A stretch of DNA of 8,727 nucleotides from an uncultured Ruminococcus sp. (GTDB taxonomy: Bacteria; Bacillota; Clostridia; Oscillospirales; CAG-272): the NCBI GenBank assembly GCA_902796505.1, contig CADBPA010000030.1:1-8727 (forward strand), given 5' to 3'. Below the pieces are notes generated by a model that searched no databases, was not told the DNA's origin, and saw only the letters and a program-made list of their open reading frames with translations. A program made the translations under genes and the position numbers. This document shows positions 1-6,087 of this stretch, piece after piece; within the stretch, counting starts at the first letter, position 1; each line of letters begins with the position of its first letter.

Positions 1-905
1 AAGACCGCCTTTTCGCCCGCCTGCTTGATCGCGTTCTCGACGTCGCGCTTCGCGCGCTCGACCATCTCCTCGATGCGGGCGGGATGAATGCGGCCGTCGG
101 CGACCAGCTTTTCGAGCGCGATCCTTGCGACCTCGCGGCGCACCGGATCGAAACCGGAGATCGTGATGACGTCCGGCGTGTCGTCGATGATCAGCTCCAC
201 GCCGGTCAGATTCTCGATCGTGCGGATGTTTCTGCCTTCGCGGCCGATGATGCGGCCTTTGACCTCGTCGTTCGGGATCGGGATGACCGAGATGGCGATC
301 TCGCTCACGTGATCGGCGGCACAGCGCTGTACGGCAAGCGACAGGATGTCCTTCGCCTTGGCGTCCGCCTCGTCCTTGAATTTCTCCTCGTACTCGGCGA
401 TCTTGCGCGCCGTTTCATGCTGCATCTCCTGATCCAGCGCGGCGACAAGCTCGGCCTTCGCTTCCTCCTTGGTGAGGGCGGCGATGCGCTCGAGATTCTT
501 GATCCCGGCGTTCAGCGTCTCCTGCACCTGCTCCTTCAGCGCGTCTACCTCGACGTGCTTCTGCGCGAGGGCGGCCTCTTTTTTCTCCTGATTTTCGAGC
601 TTTGCGTCCAGCGACTCTTCTTTTTGCGCGATACGCTTCTCCTGGCGGGAGACTTCTCTGCGGCGCTCGTTGATGTCGCTGTCCGCCTCCTTCTTCATCT
701 GGAAGATCTCTTCTCTTGCCGAGATCAGCGTCTCCTTCTTCGTGGACTCCGCGCTCTTGATCGCGTCCTCCAGAATATTCTTCGCCTGAAGCTCAGCCGA
801 GCCGATCTTTTTCTCCGCGGTCTTCTGACGGATGATCCATCCGGCGATGACGCCGGCAACGATCCCGGCTACGGCGCCGAGAATCGCGGAAAGAATCGGA
901 TTCAT
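1..905 (-). CDS. rny: Ribonuclease Y, N-terminal 301 residues (gene continues off the left edge)
   Basis: RNase Y is a membrane-anchored endoribonuclease that initiates mRNA decay in Bacillota. Read on the minus strand from the ATG at 905-903, the protein starts MNPILSAILGAVAGIVAG, a single hydrophobic anchor at about residues 4-25. A long charged, heptad-like coiled coil follows at about 30-190. A KH RNA-binding domain comes next at about 205-270, with the diagnostic motif GRIIGREGRNIR at 217-228 and then LIIDDTP and GFDPVRREVARIALEKL. The conserved GRIHPARIEEMVE segment follows at 271-283. The catalytic HD domain, which fills the rest of the roughly 520-residue family length, lies outside the window. 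The start is supported by GGAGGTG (complement of 915-921), nine bases upstream. No frame break is visible. The gene diverges from hrcA and has its own promoter. Identification is firm from the KH motif and domain order. Confidence 0.97.
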   Translation of the reverse strand, partial: MNPILSAILGAVAGIVAGVIAGWIIRQKTAEKKIGSAELQAKNILEDAIKSAESTKKETLISAREEIFQMKKEADSDINERRREVSRQEKRIAQKEESLDAKLENQEKKEAALAQKHVEVDALKEQVQETLNAGIKNLERIAALTKEEAKAELVAALDQEMQHETARKIAEYEEKFKDEADAKAKDILSLAVQRCAADHVSEIAISVIPIPNDEVKGRIIGREGRNIRTIENLTGVELIIDDTPDVITISGFDPVRREVARIALEKLVADGRIHPARIEEMVERAKRDVENAIKQAGEKAV

Positions 906-1012
906 TGGGATAAACACCTCCTTACATCGGATACCTTACGGTGATCTATGTGAAATAGAACATTTATAATGAAAGCGTACATCGCTTCTTGCACGTTATC
1001 ATCATCTTTTAT

Positions 1013-1041
1013 ATTATAAATAAAAACAAGACAAAAGTCAA
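1013..1041 (-). promoter_or_regulatory. Sigma-A type promoter for rny
   Basis: On the minus strand, TTGACT (complement of 1036-1041) is followed after exactly 17 bases by a perfect TATAAT (complement of 1013-1018). Transcription should start near 1005-1007, giving an untranslated leader of about 100 bases before the rny start at 905. The leader contains a small 5-bp stem (973-977 with 983-987), too weak to assign a role. The two inverted repeats at 1054-1101 begin 12 bases upstream of this -35 box, close enough to influence it. Assignment is by consensus match and spacing only. Confidence 0.8.
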
Positions 1042-1053
1042 GTAGATTTTCCC

Positions 1054-1101
1054 GAAAGTTTCCGCACTTTCTCGTTTTTTTCCGGAAGTTTTAGCACTTT
1101 C
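1054..1101. repeat. Two similar hyphenated inverted repeats, 30 bp apart, in the rny/hrcA control region
   Basis: The first copy (1054-1071) is GAAAGT-N6-ACTTTC, a perfect inverted repeat. The second (1084-1101) is GGAAGT-N6-ACTTTC, which differs in one base of the left arm. The copies start exactly 30 bp apart, about three helical turns, so they would lie on the same DNA face. They sit upstream of both divergent promoters: 12 bp from the rny -35 and 55 bp from the hrcA -35. A short T-run follows the first copy (1075-1081), so a terminator-like hairpin is possible, but no plus-strand gene upstream needs one. I infer a possible operator pair; no known regulator consensus is recognised. Confidence 0.5.
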
Positions 1102-1120
1102 AGGGAAAAACTCGTAAATG

Positions 1121-1141
1121 TTAACAATTTGTTCACAATTT
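1121..1141. repeat. Short direct repeat TTMACAATTT upstream of the hrcA promoter
   Basis: TTAACAATTT (1121-1130) is followed after one base by TTCACAATTT (1132-1141), a 10-base direct repeat with one mismatch and an 11-bp period. It also contains the inverted repeat AACAA-T-TTGTT (1123-1133). It ends 15 bp before the hrcA -35 box, where an activator or an AT-rich UP-like element could act. The region is generally A/T-rich, so chance is a reasonable explanation. Confidence 0.3.
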
Positions 1142-1156
1142 TTCTTGCAAAAACCC

Positions 1157-1185
1157 TTGACAAATCGCAAAAAAAGGGGTATATT
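1157..1185 (+). promoter_or_regulatory. Promoter of the hrcA-grpE-dnaK-dnaJ operon
   Basis: A perfect -35 box TTGACA (1157-1162) is followed after 17 bases by TATATT (1180-1185). TATTAT two bases further on (1182-1187) is an alternative -10 with 19-bp spacing. Transcription should start around 1191-1196, so the CIRCE operator (from 1199) lies at the very 5' end of the transcript, the usual HrcA arrangement. The 15 bases around the -35 box, CCCTTGACAAATCGC at 1154-1168, recur exactly in the tRNA-Thr promoter at 7426-7440. Confidence 0.85.
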
Positions 1186-1198
1186 ATAGTCGTCAAGG

Positions 1199-1225
1199 TT
1201 AGCACTCGCAAGCATCAAGTGCTAA
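1199..1225 (+). promoter_or_regulatory. CIRCE operator (HrcA binding site)
   Basis: The site is TTAGCACTC-N9-AAGTGCTAA. The family consensus is TTAGCACTC-N9-GAGTGCTAA, so the left arm and the 9-base spacer are perfect and the right arm has one change (first G to A). It lies just after the predicted transcription start and 51 bases before hrcA. HrcA, folded with help from GroEL in known systems, binds CIRCE and represses transcription until heat or unfolded protein titrates the chaperonin. Here this should autoregulate hrcA and control grpE, dnaK and dnaJ. Confidence 0.97.
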
Positions 1226-1276
1226 AATGACAAACTTCGACAGTAAAAAATTTCCGGAAAACGGAAGAAAGCGGGG

Positions 1277-2368
1277 ATGATCATGGAAGATCCGAGACTG
1301 AGCGCGAGAAAGAAACTGATCCTGCGTGCCGTTGTGGACGCGCACATCCGGGACGGCGAGCCGGTCGGCTCGAAGCTGCTCTCTCAGGACGAACAGATCA
1401 GCGCCTCGCCCGCCACCATCCGCAACGAGATGGCGGAACTCGAACAGATGGGTTACCTCATCCAGCCGCACACCTCGGCGGGACGGGTGCCGTCCGAGCT
1501 CGGCTATCGCTTCTACGTGGACGCGCTGGTGCGCCAGTACGCCGAGACGAAGAGCGAGATCGACGAGATCAACGAGCGGCTCCGCTTCAAGCTCACCGAG
1601 ATGGACGAACTGCTCGAGGAGGCCTCCCGGCTCGCCTCGGCGTTCACCGATTACACCGGCATCGCCTTCAAATCCGGCGCCGGGAAGGTGCGCGTCGAAA
1701 AATTCGATTCGATCCGCCGCTCGCCGAAGGAATTTCTGCTCGTCATGGGTTTTTCGGGCGACATCATGAAGGCGAAGGCGATCCATCTGCCCTTCTCGGT
1801 CTCCGAGGAGGACCTGCGCCGCTTCACCGAGGCACTGAACCTCTATCTCTGCAACCTGACCGGAGACGAGATCTCGATGCCGGTCATCGTCAAGCTGGAG
1901 ACGCTGATGGGAACGGCGGGCGCGATGGTGCATCCGACGATCAAGGTCATCTACGAGACGATGAGCGAGCTGGACACGGCGGACATCCGCGTCGAGGGCG
2001 TCGGGAAGCTGCTTCAGTACCCCGAATATTCCGACGTCTCGAAGCTCCGTTCTCTGCTCGGCGCGCTTGAAGAAAAGGACAAACTGCTCGACGTCATCTC
2101 CTCCCACACCGTGACCGAAGACGGCATCAACGTCTATATCGGCTCGGACAAGGAGGGCGACGTGATGAACGGCTCCACCCTGATCTTCAAGAACGTCACG
2201 GTCGGGGGAAAGAAGCTCGCCGTCGGCGTCATCGGACCGAAGCGGATGAACTACTCGCAGGTCATCGGCATGATCTCGAAGCTTGCGACCGGGATCGACC
2301 GGATGTTCGCCGAGGAGCCGCAGGCGCTGGGCGACGGAGGAGGAACAGATGAAGAAAAGAAAGAATAA
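1277..2368 (+). CDS. hrcA: Heat-inducible transcription repressor HrcA
   Basis: HrcA is the cytoplasmic dimeric repressor of class I heat-shock genes. The 363-residue protein is close to the usual 340-350. It opens with a winged-helix DNA-binding domain (about residues 5-80) containing DGEPVGSKLLS, SPATIRNEMAELE and the signature PHTSAGRVPSELGYRFYVD. The central region resembles the GAF-like dimerisation domain, and the C-terminus carries the conserved GPKRMNYSQVIGMI. It is the first gene of the operon and lies directly behind CIRCE, so it represses its own synthesis. Two starts are possible. ATG 1277 has GGAAG (1263-1267) nine bases upstream. ATG 1283, which would remove two residues, has GCGGGG (1271-1276) six bases upstream. 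The last 20 bases overlap grpE, which suggests translational coupling. Confidence 0.97.
   Translation: MIMEDPRLSARKKLILRAVVDAHIRDGEPVGSKLLSQDEQISASPATIRNEMAELEQMGYLIQPHTSAGRVPSELGYRFYVDALVRQYAETKSEIDEINERLRFKLTEMDELLEEASRLASAFTDYTGIAFKSGAGKVRVEKFDSIRRSPKEFLLVMGFSGDIMKAKAIHLPFSVSEEDLRRFTEALNLYLCNLTGDEISMPVIVKLETLMGTAGAMVHPTIKVIYETMSELDTADIRVEGVGKLLQYPEYSDVSKLRSLLGALEEKDKLLDVISSHTVTEDGINVYIGSDKEGDVMNGSTLIFKNVTVGGKKLAVGVIGPKRMNYSQVIGMISKLATGIDRMFAEEPQALGDGGGTDEEKKE
2336..2344 (+). promoter_or_regulatory. Ribosome binding site that decides the grpE start
   Basis: GGAGGAGGA lies inside the 3' end of hrcA, with AGGAGG (2338-2343) five bases before ATG 2349. This selects 2349 rather than the upstream in-frame ATG 2283, which has no such site and would prepend 22 residues unlike GrpE. 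A second internal ATG at 2388 has only AAAGGA seven bases before it. The site means ribosomes finishing hrcA pass directly over the grpE start. Confidence 0.75.
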
Positions 2369-2897
2369 ATCTCCGAAAGGACCGGACATGGAAGAAAAGG
2401 AACAGATCACCGAACAGACCGAAGCCGAAGCGCAGGCCGCCCCCGCGCCGACCGAGGAAGAGCAAAGGATCGCGGAGCTGGAAAAACAGCTCAAAGAAAA
2501 GGAAGACCTTTACCTGCGTATGGCAGCCGAGTACGACAATTTCCGCCGCCGCTCCCGCGAAGAGCGCGAGGCCGCCTACGACGCCGCCGTGGCGGATACG
2601 GTGAAGGAGCTTCTCCCGATCATTGACAATCTCGAACGCGCCACGCAGTTTGAGGACGGCGACAAGGTCAAGGAAGGCCTTGCGATGACGCTGAAAACGG
2701 TGGAGAGCGCGATGAAGAACCTGCACGTGGAGACCTTCGGCAAGGTCGGCGAGACCTTCGATCCGAATCTGCACAACGCCGTTCTTCACGAGGAAGATCC
2801 CGAAAGAGGCGAAGGCGAGATCGCGGACGTCTTTCAGAAGGGATATAAAAAAGGAAGCAAGATCATTCGTTTTGCACTTGTCAAAACGGTGAATTGA
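2349..2897 (+). CDS. grpE: Nucleotide exchange factor GrpE
   Basis: GrpE is the cytoplasmic co-chaperone that releases ADP from DnaK and so resets the chaperone cycle. The 182-residue product is normal for the family. A low-complexity charged start (about 1-35) leads into a long dimerising coiled coil (about 36-80). The conserved YDNFRRRSREERE follows, then the helical-bundle segment KELLPIIDNLERA and a C-terminal beta-wing domain. That domain holds the GrpE signature VGETFDPNLHNAVLHEED and ends GYKKGSKIIRFALVKTVN. The gene overlaps the 3' end of hrcA by 20 bases in another frame and is followed after 52 bases by dnaK. Expression should follow the CIRCE-controlled promoter; I see no convincing promoter of its own. 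Confidence 0.97.
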   Translation: MKKRKNKSPKGPDMEEKEQITEQTEAEAQAAPAPTEEEQRIAELEKQLKEKEDLYLRMAAEYDNFRRRSREEREAAYDAAVADTVKELLPIIDNLERATQFEDGDKVKEGLAMTLKTVESAMKNLHVETFGKVGETFDPNLHNAVLHEEDPERGEGEIADVFQKGYKKGSKIIRFALVKTVN

Positions 2898-2949
2898 GCA
2901 TAAAAAGAAAACAAAAATTTACATTTTACCTATACGGAGGATAATTACT

Positions 2950-4782
2950 ATGGGAAAAATCATTGGAATCGATTTGGGAACGACCAACTCCTGCGTCGCA
3001 GTTTTTGAAGGCGGAGAGCCGAAAGTCATCACCAACCCCGAAGGCGCGAGAACGACGCCTTCCGTCGTGGCGTTTGCCAAGAACGGCGAAAGACTGATCG
3101 GTCAGGTCGCAAAGCGTCAGGCGGTCACCAACCCCGACAGGACCGTCAGCTCGATCAAGAGAAAGATGGGCACCGACGAAAAGGTGAACATCGACGGTAA
3201 GCTCTACACACCGCAGGAAATCTCCGCGATGATCCTGCAGAAGCTGAAATCCGACGCCGAGGCGTATCTCGGCAGCCCGGTCACCGAGGCGGTCATCACC
3301 GTTCCCGCCTACTTCACCGACGCACAGCGTCAGGCGACCAAGGACGCCGGCAAGATCGCCGGCCTTGACGTCAAGCGGATCATCAACGAGCCGACCGCGG
3401 CGGCGCTTGCCTACGGAATAGACAAAGAGGGATCGCAGAAGATCATGGTTTACGACCTCGGCGGCGGTACCTTCGACGTATCTCTGCTGGACATTGCCGA
3501 CGACGTCGTGGAAGTGCTTGCGACCGCGGGCAACAACCACCTCGGCGGCGACGACTTTGACGAACGCATCATCAACTGGATGGCGGACAGCTTCGCACGC
3601 GAAAACGGCGGCATCGATCTGAGAAAAGACAAGATGGCGCACCAGAGACTCAAGGACGCCGCGGAAAAGGCGAAGATCGAACTTTCCGGCGTGATGAGCA
3701 CCGAGATCTCGCTTCCCTTCATCACCGCGGACGCGACCGGCCCGAAGCATTTCGAGGCAACGCTCACCCGTGCGAAATTCGACGAGCTGACGCATGACCT
3801 CGTGGAAGCGACGATGGGCCCGACGAAGAAGGTCCTCGACGACGCCGGACTGAAACCCTCCGACGTGGCAAAGGTCCTGCTGGTCGGCGGTTCGACGAGA
3901 ATCCCCGCCGTTCAGGAAGCCGTCAAGAAATTCATGGGCAAAGAGCCGTTCAAGGGCATCAACCCCGACGAGTGCGTTGCGATCGGCGCGGCCATTCAGG
4001 GCGGCGTTCTCGGCGGAGACTTCAAGGGCGTTCTGCTGCTCGACGTCACGCCGCTGTCGCTCGGTATCGAAACGCTGGGCGGCGTATTCAGCAAGGTCAT
4101 TGAAAGAAACACCACCATCCCCACGCACAACAAGCAGATCTACTCCACCGCGGCGGATAACCAGACCTCGGTCGAGATCCACGTTCTGCAGGGCGAGCGC
4201 GAGATGGCGGCAGGCAACACCACCCTTGCGAGATTCATCCTCGACGGCATTCCCGCCGCTCCGAGAGGAGTCCCGCAGATCGAGGTCAACTTCGACATCG
4301 ACGCCAACGGCATCGTGAACGTCTCGGCAAAAGACCTCGGCACCGGCAAGGAACAGCACATCACCATCACCTCCTCGACCAATATGTCCAAGGAGGACAT
4401 CGAGAAGGCCGTCCACGAAGCCGAGAAATTCGCCGAGGAGGACAAGAAGCAGAAGGAAGCCGTTGAGACGCGCAATCAGGCGGAGAACGCCATCTTCCAG
4501 ACCGAAAAGAGCCTGAACGACCTCGGCGACAAGGTCACCGACGCCGAGAAAGCCCCGGTCAACGAGGCGATCGCAAAGCTGCGCGAAACGCTGAAGGGCA
4601 GCGACGTCGCCGCCATCAAAGCCGACACCGAGGCGCTTCAGAAGGCCTTCTATCCGCTCGCCGAGAAGCTCTATCAGCAGGCGCAGGCGCAGCAGGGCGC
4701 AGACCCGAACGCGAACGCCGGTCAGAACGGAACCGACGCAAACGGCAATTACTACAGCAACGACTTTGAGGATAAGACCTGA
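2950..4782 (+). CDS. dnaK: Molecular chaperone DnaK (Hsp70)
   Basis: DnaK binds and releases hydrophobic peptide segments in an ATP-driven cycle with DnaJ and GrpE. The 610-residue protein is full length and matches the shorter Gram-positive type. The nucleotide-binding domain shows the phosphate-1 motif IDLGTTNS (about 7-14), phosphate-2 motif YDLGGGTFDVS (about 168-178) and adenosine motif VLLVGGSTRIP (about 309-319). The interdomain linker VLLLDVTPLSL follows at about 361-371. The substrate-binding domain includes GIVNVSAKDLGTGK, then a helical lid and a disordered Q/N/G-rich tail ending SNDFEDKT. The start ATG has GGAGGA (2936-2941) eight bases upstream. It follows grpE by 52 bases and precedes dnaJ by 76 bases, which include a strong hairpin. 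Confidence 0.98.
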   Translation: MGKIIGIDLGTTNSCVAVFEGGEPKVITNPEGARTTPSVVAFAKNGERLIGQVAKRQAVTNPDRTVSSIKRKMGTDEKVNIDGKLYTPQEISAMILQKLKSDAEAYLGSPVTEAVITVPAYFTDAQRQATKDAGKIAGLDVKRIINEPTAAALAYGIDKEGSQKIMVYDLGGGTFDVSLLDIADDVVEVLATAGNNHLGGDDFDERIINWMADSFARENGGIDLRKDKMAHQRLKDAAEKAKIELSGVMSTEISLPFITADATGPKHFEATLTRAKFDELTHDLVEATMGPTKKVLDDAGLKPSDVAKVLLVGGSTRIPAVQEAVKKFMGKEPFKGINPDECVAIGAAIQGGVLGGDFKGVLLLDVTPLSLGIETLGGVFSKVIERNTTIPTHNKQIYSTAADNQTSVEIHVLQGEREMAAGNTTLARFILDGIPAAPRGVPQIEVNFDIDANGIVNVSAKDLGTGKEQHITITSSTNMSKEDIEKAVHEAEKFAEEDKKQKEAVETRNQAENAIFQTEKSLNDLGDKVTDAEKAPVNEAIAKLRETLKGSDVAAIKADTEALQKAFYPLAEKLYQQAQAQQGADPNANAGQNGTDANGNYYSNDFEDKT

Positions 4783-4794
4783 TCCGATTCTTCG

Positions 4795-4822
4795 CTTACC
4801 GGGGGCGTATGCTCCCGGTAAG
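4795..4822 (+). terminator. 12-bp hairpin between dnaK and dnaJ (possible attenuator or processing/stability stem)
   Basis: CTTACCGGGGGC (4795-4806) pairs with GCTCCCGGTAAG (4811-4822) around a GTAT loop: 12 bp with one G·U pair. Only three T residues follow (4825-4827), so it is not a standard intrinsic terminator. It begins 13 bases after the dnaK stop. A stem here could protect the 3' end of a processed hrcA-grpE-dnaK mRNA or partly reduce dnaJ expression, which would fit the lower need for DnaJ. The structure is seen in the sequence; the role is inferred. Confidence 0.5.
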
Positions 4823-4858
4823 AGTTTGACAAACACGATAAAGCAAAGGTAACGATAC

Positions 4859-5983
4859 ATGGCAGACACGAAACGGGATTATTACGAGGTCCTCGGCGTA
4901 GAGAAAAACGCCTCCGACGACGACATCAAAAAGGCCTACCGCACGCTGGCGCGGAAGTATCACCCGGATATGAATCCCGGCGACAAGACCGCCGAGGAGA
5001 AGTTCAAGGAGGTCAACGAGGCGTACTCGGTCCTCTCGGATAAAGACAAGCGCGCAAAGTACGATCAGTACGGACACGCGGCGTTCGATCCGGCGTCCGG
5101 CGGCGCGGGCTTTTCGGGCGATTTCTCCGGATTCGACTTCGGAGACATTTTCTCCTCCTTCTTCGGAGGGGGCGGTACGAGGCGGCAGAACGCGGCGCAG
5201 GACGGCGAGGACATTCTCGCCCGCGTGACGATCGGATTTGAAGAGGCGGCGTTCGGCTGCCGCAAAGAGGTCAATTTCGCGCGCATCGATCCCTGCCCCG
5301 ACTGCGGCGCGACCGGCGCGGCGAAGGGCACCAAGCCCGAAACCTGCCAGAACTGCCGCGGAAGCGGCCGCGTCACCGTCAATCAGCAGACGATCCTCGG
5401 CTATATGCAGACGCAGAAGACCTGCCCGACCTGCGGAGGGCGCGGAAAGATCGTCAAAACGCCCTGCCCCGGCTGTAACGGCAAGGGATATATCAAGGTC
5501 AACAAAAAGATCGAGATCAATATCCCGGCGGGCATTGCGAACGGTCAGCGGATGATCCTGCGCGGTCAGGGCAACGCCGGCAGAAACGGCGGATCGAACG
5601 GAGACCTGCTCGTCGAGATCAGCGTCCGCCGGCACGAATTCTTCGAGCGCGAGGGCAACAACGTCTACTGCGAGGTGCCGATCTCCTTCGGCGAAGCGGC
5701 GCTCGGCGCCGAGATCGATATTCCGACGCTCGGCGGAAAGACCGAGAAATTCACGATCCCCGAAGGCACGCAGACCGGCACGTCCTTCACCCTGCGCGGC
5801 AAGGGCATTGCCGACATCAACACCAAGCGCAAGGGCGACCTGATCCTGACCGTCAAGGTCGAAACGCCGACGAAGCTCTCGGTGGATCAGAAGAAAAAAC
5901 TCGCCGCATTCGCCGAATCGCTCGGCGAAAAGAACACCGCGAACAAGCAGAGTTTCTTCAAAAAAATATTCGGAAAATCCTGA
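4859..5983 (+). CDS. dnaJ: Chaperone protein DnaJ (Hsp40)
   Basis: DnaJ delivers unfolded clients to DnaK and stimulates its ATPase. The 374-residue product has the complete class A layout. The N-terminal J domain (about 1-70) starts RDYYEVLGVEKNAS and carries the essential HPD at 35-37. A G/F-rich stretch follows at about 80-107. The zinc-binding domain has four CxxCxGxG-type repeats with cysteine pairs 146/149, 163/166, 189/192 and 203/206; the first reads CPDCGATG. The C-terminal substrate-binding and dimerisation domains include GDLLVEI and the TLRGKGI turn. The start has AAAGG (4845-4849) nine bases upstream, weaker than the dnaK site. It is the last gene of the heat-shock cluster; 104 bases with a weak hairpin separate it from the lyase gene. 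Confidence 0.98.
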   Translation: MADTKRDYYEVLGVEKNASDDDIKKAYRTLARKYHPDMNPGDKTAEEKFKEVNEAYSVLSDKDKRAKYDQYGHAAFDPASGGAGFSGDFSGFDFGDIFSSFFGGGGTRRQNAAQDGEDILARVTIGFEEAAFGCRKEVNFARIDPCPDCGATGAAKGTKPETCQNCRGSGRVTVNQQTILGYMQTQKTCPTCGGRGKIVKTPCPGCNGKGYIKVNKKIEINIPAGIANGQRMILRGQGNAGRNGGSNGDLLVEISVRRHEFFEREGNNVYCEVPISFGEAALGAEIDIPTLGGKTEKFTIPEGTQTGTSFTLRGKGIADINTKRKGDLILTVKVETPTKLSVDQKKKLAAFAESLGEKNTANKQSFFKKIFGKS

Positions 5984-6003
5984 TATAGCAAATTATTGTT
6001 TAC

Positions 6004-6049
6004 AAAAGGAGGCATTTTCGCACGTCCCTCGCGCGAGATACCTTCTTTT
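6004..6049 (+). terminator. Weak terminator-like hairpin after dnaJ
   Basis: AAAAGGAGG (6004-6012) can pair with CCTTCTTTT (6041-6049), 9 bp with one G·U, around a 28-base loop that contains the self-complementary CTCGCGCGAG. T-rich sequence follows (TTCTTTTGTTCTTC). The stem is A/T-heavy with a long loop, so termination may be partial, and heat-shock read-through into the lyase gene is possible. The left arm is also a near-perfect Shine-Dalgarno sequence, but no ATG, GTG or TTG follows at a usable distance. I see no good promoter for the lyase gene in 5984-6087. Confidence 0.4.
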
Positions 6050-6087
6050 GTTCTTCTCAAACGACCAAGAAAAACGGAGGATGAACC

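Noticed and set aside
84..944. Plus-strand 286-residue frame opposite rny
   Set aside because: The minus-strand frame is clearly RNase Y with a good ribosome binding site; the plus-strand product is a codon-bias shadow.
1009..1218. Minus-strand 69-residue frame in the rny/hrcA intergenic region
   Set aside because: It starts inside CIRCE, has no ribosome binding site of note, covers the inverted repeats and rny promoter, and shows no family features.
1199..2494. Long minus-strand frame opposite hrcA
   Set aside because: It is an antisense shadow of hrcA and grpE that runs through CIRCE, with arginine/histidine/aspartate-rich composition and no recognisable domain.
2918..2946. TTTACA-N17-ATAATT as a possible internal dnaK promoter
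   Set aside because: The -10-like box overlaps the region just before the dnaK start, so the transcript would lack the ribosome binding site at 2936-2941.
4826..4831. TTGACA upstream of dnaJ
   Set aside because: No -10 box exists at 16-19 bp spacing, and the only A/T-rich candidate overlaps the dnaJ start codon.
2926..4869. Long open frame (647 residues) on the minus strand opposite dnaK
   Set aside because: dnaK is unmistakable on the plus strand. Long antisense frames are expected opposite GC-rich genes with strong codon bias, and the translation is low-complexity with no family features.
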